Positions 59,401 to 64,000 of a stretch of 64,000 bases of DNA are shown here, piece after piece. The translations under genes and the position numbers were made by a program. The notes beneath the pieces are model-generated. The model was not told where the DNA came from. It saw only the letters and a list, made by a program, of their open reading frames with translations, and made no database searches. The stretch's first letter is position 1; each line of letters opens with the position of its first letter. The stretch is from Dioszegia crocea. Lineage: Eukaryota > Basidiomycota > Tremellomycetes > Tremellales > Bulleribasidiaceae. The stretch spans positions 428,893 to 492,892 of the forward strand of contig BCKK01000003.1 of assembly GCA_001600615.1 (NCBI GenBank). The letters run 5' to 3'.

Positions 59401-60388
59401 ATGCTCCGGAGCTGGCAATATCAGCACCTACACCTTTAGAGAGAAGAAGGAAGCTGACCTAGTTCAGAAGTGGGCACAAGGTAATTCTGTCCTAGACCAG
59501 CTGGATAGTCTGTCTTGGTGCGCGAGTGGAGGACTTCGGCAGTGGCGATGGGCTCGTCGATCAGATTCCCTGAAATGAGTCAGCTTCAGGCACCGATTGA
59601 GAGACGAGATCAGCTCACCTTGCTCAGCATCCCTTGCTGCTAAAGCTTCAAACACCCCATCATACTCATCCCTTTCATTTCCTTCTTGCTCATAATGAGA
59701 AGACATTCCACCATATATGGCATCTGCAGGAGGTTGCGGTCCGCCTAGACTTTCCATCTTGACCTGAGGAGTCGAGCTAGCCTGGGGGTGGGCGGACCTG
59801 GTATGAAATCCCGAAGTCTGGGTCTGGCGTGGATTGCCGTGGAGAGGAGGAGCGGAATGAGGGAGGTTGGCATTGACCGCTGGGGCTCGACGTGGGGCGT
59901 GGCCTGGATGAAGGATGATTCGCGGGAGAGGAGGAACGAGCGAATGTTGCTGATGCGCTTCCCTGTCGTCTGCTGAGTCAGCTTGCTGTTCGATGCATCT
60001 CGAGGCATATGTGTGCTCCAGATGAGAAGTACTCACTCTCGATCTTCACATTGGCGTAGGCATCATCTCGCCCAGACTGAGTAAGGGCAGAGGGAAGGAA
60101 GGCTACTTGATCAGCTTCTCTCGCCATACGATCCATCAAGAGAGGAAGGAGGAAAGAAGGTGATGAAAGGGGCAAGGTTCAACGAGACGCACCTTCTTGT
60201 CCCGAACCATACTCACCCCCTCCGCGAGGTTTACTTCCACTTCCACCGTTGTCTATCTGCTCGGCGCCATATCGGACTTCACCATCGACGCCACCTTCCT
60301 CGCCAAAGACCTCATCAGACTTATAAGGGGAAGAAGAGCTATCTAAGAGTCTGAGCATTCGCGCAATATCTGGATCTTCACACTCCAT
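53460..60388 (-). CDS. MER3: Meiotic DNA helicase MER3/HFM1
   Basis: A large gene of about 30 exons from ATG 60388 (MECEDPDIARMLRLLDSSSS) to TAA 53460; I estimate about 1,800 residues. Superfamily 2 helicase motifs in order: the Q-like FSFPTFNRMQSKVF, motif I VTAPTSSGKT, Ia YMAPTKALCSERARDWK, motif II MIDEVHILGESRGATLEVVM (DEVH), motif III FVAVSATVPNIKDVAKWL, motif V LAVGVNLPAHLVVIKGTQTW, motif VI IQQMMGRAGRPQYDTSGTVI. A Sec63-like and HhH region follows (GKSWEDQASVFQQLRQIGPK). The long C-terminus is acidic and Gln-rich (GGSQAEQQQQMEYGYE) and ends FEQWMGDHYTVEG. IDEVH-x-ESRG and GVNLPAHLVVIKGT point to MER3/HFM1 rather than Brr2 or ASCC3. It promotes crossover formation in meiosis, so the fungus probably keeps a sexual cycle (inference). 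Confidence 0.9.
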
Positions 60389-60692
60389 CTTGAGTCAGAG
60401 TATTGGGTATTATGTGTTAGGGAGGGGGTAGGAGGGTGGGTGGGGAAGAAGAAGGATGAAGGAAGAAGGATGAACGAAAGTAGGGGGTCGACGAGGTAGG
60501 TGACGGTGCTTGGATTTTTAAGATTTGAGGAATGAGGTGGTCCGAGCGTTCAGGGTCAAGCTTCAAGGGGTAGGGATCCGTGCGTCCACTTCTATGCGTT
60601 CTGCGGGCGCAATAATGCTGGACTTCAAAGACCTTGAGTCTGGTGTTGGGGTCTTCGGTCGTGCAAGAAGAGCTGCAGACTATACATCATCA
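60389..60692. other. Intergenic region upstream of MER3
   Basis: This 304-base region holds the MER3 promoter and the 3' UTR of the oxidoreductase. A purine-rich GGAAGAAGGATGAA-type tract at about 60440-60480 is the mirror of the pyrimidine-rich leaders seen elsewhere. No TATA box is obvious. Confidence 0.4.
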
Positions 60693-62331
60693 CTACTCTG
60701 TCACTTCAAATACAATCTACATCATCAGCTCCAGCCAGTACTGTCAATCGCCCGAAAGAGACCCCAAAACTCACCTTGCCACTATTCTTATTCGCCTCCA
60801 TCTCCTTATGCGCCTCCGCAACCTTAGTCCACGGAAACACCTCATGCACCTCAACCTTCATTTTCCCATCCCTAATCAATCCCAACGCATGCTTCTCAAA
60901 CCGTCCCAAGAGATCAGACTGATACTCTACTGTCCGACTTCGCAGGGTCGTCCCCTTCAATGTCAACCGCTTGAAAAGAACCTGCATGATGTTGGTATCC
61001 GGTTCAAGCTTCGGTCCGGACATCATAGCGAGGAAGACTAGGGTCCCATCTTGGTTGAGTAGGTTCAGGTTGGATGTGAAGTAGCCTTTGCCGATAAAGT
61101 CGATTATTAGGTCAACGCCTGGTGTGATTTTCTTGATCTCTTCTTCGAAATCTGGTGATGTCAGCTGGAGTGTTTATCACTGAGAAGGCAGAAGGGTTTC
61201 AGTCTGTGGGGTGAAAGGAAATGCTCGTGCTTTTTGTGACTCACTCTGCGATTTATAATTGATAGCATGGAGTTTATCAGAACTCCCGCCCAGCTTCTGC
61301 AAGAACTTGACCTTAGCGTCTGTCCCACAAGTAGTAAAGACCTGCTCGGCCTTCCCGACCTGTACTGAAACTCGTAAGCTTCGCATTCCTTTACACTCCT
61401 CGGCGCAATCGACACAACTTACAAGCCAGCTGTATAGCAGCCACTCCAACCCCTGATGCACCCTGACAACATCAGCTCTTTTCCTCGTGACGACTGGCAG
61501 CTTTACTCACAGCATGAATCAACACCTTAGACCCCTCCTTCATCCCTCCTTCCAAGAACAGCGCCTGATAAGCTATCTATCAGCCCCAGTCTATAGCCTA
61601 AGCCCAGTAGAGGACACCCACCAGTCATCCAGTTTTCAGGTAACGCGGCCGCCTGGACCCAAGATAGCTCTTTAGGCTTGGGCAAGAGCATTGCCTCAGG
61701 CGAACAAATGTACTCGGCATATGCTCCCTAACAGCATTAGCCACCCCTTTCGACACCTCAAGCCAAATCAGATTACCCCATATGCCAGACCAAACACCTC
61801 ATCCCCTTCTTTGAACTTCTCAGTCCCATCTCCAGCTTTCGTCACCGTCCCCGCAAATTCGACACCCATGACGGTCTTGCTTGCGCCTGCGGGTAGTGGA
61901 TACTTGCCCTCTCGCTGCATGAGATCCATCCTGTTCAGACCGAAAGTCTATATGTCAGACACCATAGTCTAGTTATCCCAATGATCTTGAAATACCTTGA
62001 TCTACAGAACGTCAGTCAGGTCCCCATTCTCATGATAGATCTCACTCACTTTGACCTGAACTTCTCCCTTCTTAGGCTCAGGTGTAGCCTCTTCTCCGAT
62101 ATACAAATTATCCGCAGGTCCCTTCCCATCTTTGATAAGTACCGCTTTCATCTTGACAGGTACGCTCTTCGTAGACGTCGCAAAGCCAGCTCGAAATAAC
62201 TGAGGATGGGGTGAAGGTCGTGGTGCGGCTCGGAAAGTACCAATGGAGACTGGCGCTTTGAAAGTAGAGATCTGTCGAGAAAGTGCGATTCTTGTGTTCT
62301 GTGCAACAGCAGTGATGGCTCTGCGGGACAT
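60693..62331 (-). CDS. PIG3/zeta-crystallin-type NAD(P)H:quinone oxidoreductase, probably mitochondrial
   Basis: Spliced from about eight exons; it ends with a 24-base exon encoding IVFEVTE (TAG at 60693). Start choice: ATG 62331 gives a basic, acid-free presequence (MSRRAITAVAQNTRIALSRQ) before MKAVLIKDGKGPADNLYIGE. The frame stays open to 62532, but that part overlaps the divergent promoter. Medium-chain reductase features: FGLNRMDLMQREGKYPLPAG, VMGVEFAGTV, GGAYAEYICSP, the nucleotide-binding HAGASGVGVAAIQLA, DLIIDFIGKGYFTSNLNLL and TLRSRTVEYQSDLLGRF. The tyrosine motif and GASGVG fit the PIG3 subfamily, which reduces quinones with NADPH. No alcohol-dehydrogenase zinc ligands are apparent. 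It diverges from the LRR gene across 224 bases. Confidence 0.82.
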
Positions 62332-62555
62332 AAGATGCGAGAGATGGTCGATGGGCACAACTGGTCTTGATATAGCCTGCAGCTGCGTCGCTTTTGGCTC
62401 TGAATTGTGAATAAGCGGGCTTACGGCATGTATCGTCATTCCCGGCCCGACGACTTTCCCACGGTCATCCCCAGCCACCACCCAAGCTTCTATTGCCCTC
62501 CCCTTCGCTGATCGCTGGGTCACCCTCCCCATCTCACCCTCTTCTACAACCCAGG

Positions 62556-64000
62556 ATGGATCTCTTCACCCGTACCAAACCTCCAGACCCGCCCTTATCC
62601 GGCCTAACCTACATATCCACACTACACAAATATCTCCGTACGAACTTACCTCGCCTAGCACCCTCCGCCCCTCCAGCCCCTACCGTCCTCCAGCAATCCT
62701 ATACGCTGCTCACACTAGGCCTCGATCCTTCTTCTCAGCCTTTACACCGATCAATCAAAGTCCCACTTACCCTAGGCTTCGGTTCCCCCTCCGCCCCCAA
62801 AGGCCCCATCCGACCACTCACCCTTCGCCTACCGCCCGATAGGCTACTATACCTCTTGTTGCGATGGCAGGAATTACCCCAGAACCTGGCGCACGTCGGT
62901 CGGACCGATGTACCGATCGAAGAGGGCGTGCCGTTTGTTGCGAGGGGCGCGGCGGAGCGGGAGGGTAAAGGTGTGGATGGGGATGTGCAGAGTGTACGGA
63001 GCTGGGTAGGGAGTATGCGAAGTGTTAGTATGGGCAGTATGAGTATGGGCATGGGGAGTTTGGGGAAGGGTTGGTGGGGTAAAGAAGAGCCTAATGAGGG
63101 TGAGTGATTATAACTATCGGTAATCCTGGTGGCACCTAGCATGCGTTCAGCGTGTCGGAATCGTCTATCCGCAGCCAAAGGCCCGAGCTGAATACCCAGA
63201 CCAAATCTTACTTGCCCTCTACTCAATGTTCAACGTCCTCCCGGCTCTACTTATCCACCCGCCATTCGTCTCCGACCCGCCAATAGCAGAACTTATCGAA
63301 GCGGGCGGGTATACCCAATTCGGCGGAGTAGACGTCAGGGTGCCTTTAGACGTCTTGCGGAATCTCCAAGTGTGAGTTGACGCCTCGTAACCCATGGATA
63401 ATACTGGGTTCATCTGACTCTTCCAGACTAGAACTGGAAGGATACGATCCTCGGGCCCTTCTCATCCCCCCAAACCCAAATCTACGAAGTCTTACCGTCC
63501 GAGATGTCCAAGATGGCGATGATTGGATTGAAGAATTATTACTCGTCACTTCTTCGTCCAAAGACACCAGTGCCTCGCCCCAACCCCGCTTCCCTACCCT
63601 TCGGCACCTTTCTCTCCCATCCACTTCCCTCCTCTCTCTCCCTTCCCTCCCTTTAACAAACCTCCACTCCCTAGACCTATCCCATAACCTTCTCAACGCA
63701 ATCCCGTCGGCCCTCTCCTCTTTACCCAGCCTCACCTCCCTTAACCTCTCTTACAACCTCATCACTTCAGTCCGGAACGCCCCCCAATCCCTCCTTGGGC
63801 CCGTATCAACACTCAACATAAGGCATAATCGTATTGACTGCCTCGTAGGTCTTGACCGAATCCCAACTCTCCAGCGTGTCGATTTGCGCCATAATGACCT
63901 AGGCGAAGTGGGCGAGGTGGGCCGATTGGCCGTTCTGCCTCGGATCAAAGAAGTCTGGGTGGCGGGGAATGAATTTACGTCCGCGACTGCAGTTGTGCTG
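62556..64000 (+). CDS. Leucine-rich-repeat protein (3' end outside window)
   Basis: It starts at ATG 62556 (MDLFTRTKPPDPPLSGLTYI). Introns near 63101-63141 (acceptor CACCTAG, phase 1) and 63374-63426 are supported by frame continuity (ACVQRVGIVYPQPKARAEY; NLQV|LELEGYDP). After an N-terminal region with a Ser/Gly/Met-rich insert (SMGSMSMGMGSLGKGW) come LRRs: LRHLSLPSTSLLSLPSLPLT, NLHSLDLSHNLLNAIPSALS, SLPSLTSLNLSYNLITSV, VSTLNIRHNRIDCLVGLDRI, TLQRVDLRHNDLGEVGEVG. The frame is still open at 64000. An LRR with an N-terminal alpha-rich domain resembles STK11IP/nischarin-like scaffolds, but I cannot decide the subfamily. It probably mediates protein-protein binding. Confidence 0.75.

Overview
This window is nuclear DNA from a fungus, most likely a basidiomycete yeast of the Tremellomycetes (inference). 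Genes are packed on both strands and carry many short introns, mostly 40-60 bases. These introns share a GTRNGT donor and a GCTGAC/GCTGAT branch site about 10-15 bases before the AG. The housekeeping genes are clearly fungal. Family assignments rest on motifs read from spliced translations I made by hand; no database search was run.

Layout. 1-7 kb: the 3' end of a GH15 glucoamylase-like gene, a weak bZIP-like gene, an FBXO9/Pof7-type F-box gene, MED10, and a MAPEG membrane protein. 7.7-19.7 kb: a very intron-rich locus. It begins with a run of 27-66 base phase-0 exons, one transcript of which can end in a transmembrane tail. It continues into a giant protein with a GBP/VLIG-like GTPase, a long Cys/His-rich region and a C-terminal vWA domain. 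A second MAPEG gene closes this block at 20-21 kb. 21-31 kb: a mitoribosomal mL40 gene, a small unknown gene with two N bases, NTH1 flanked by two paralogous genes of an unrecognised FGG/DGN-repeat family, and the CAF1/POP2 deadenylase. 31.6-36.6 kb: class I myosin. 36.8-46.1 kb: three paralogous BTB-like proteins, one small unknown gene, and a GPI-type M43 metalloprotease. 46.9-52 kb: two tandem type II membrane proteins with an SGNH-like domain. 53.5-60.4 kb: the meiotic helicase MER3/HFM1. 60.7-64 kb: a mitochondrial-type quinone oxidoreductase diverging from a leucine-rich-repeat gene that runs off the window.

The most unusual parts are the giant GTPase/vWA locus with its microexons and two apparent frame lesions, the FGG/DGN-repeat pair, the BTB plus paired-cysteine expansion, and the SGNH tandem pair. 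The housekeeping genes (MED10, CAF1, NTH1, MYO1, MER3) look intact. No rRNA, tRNA, CRISPR array or transposase gene was recognised.
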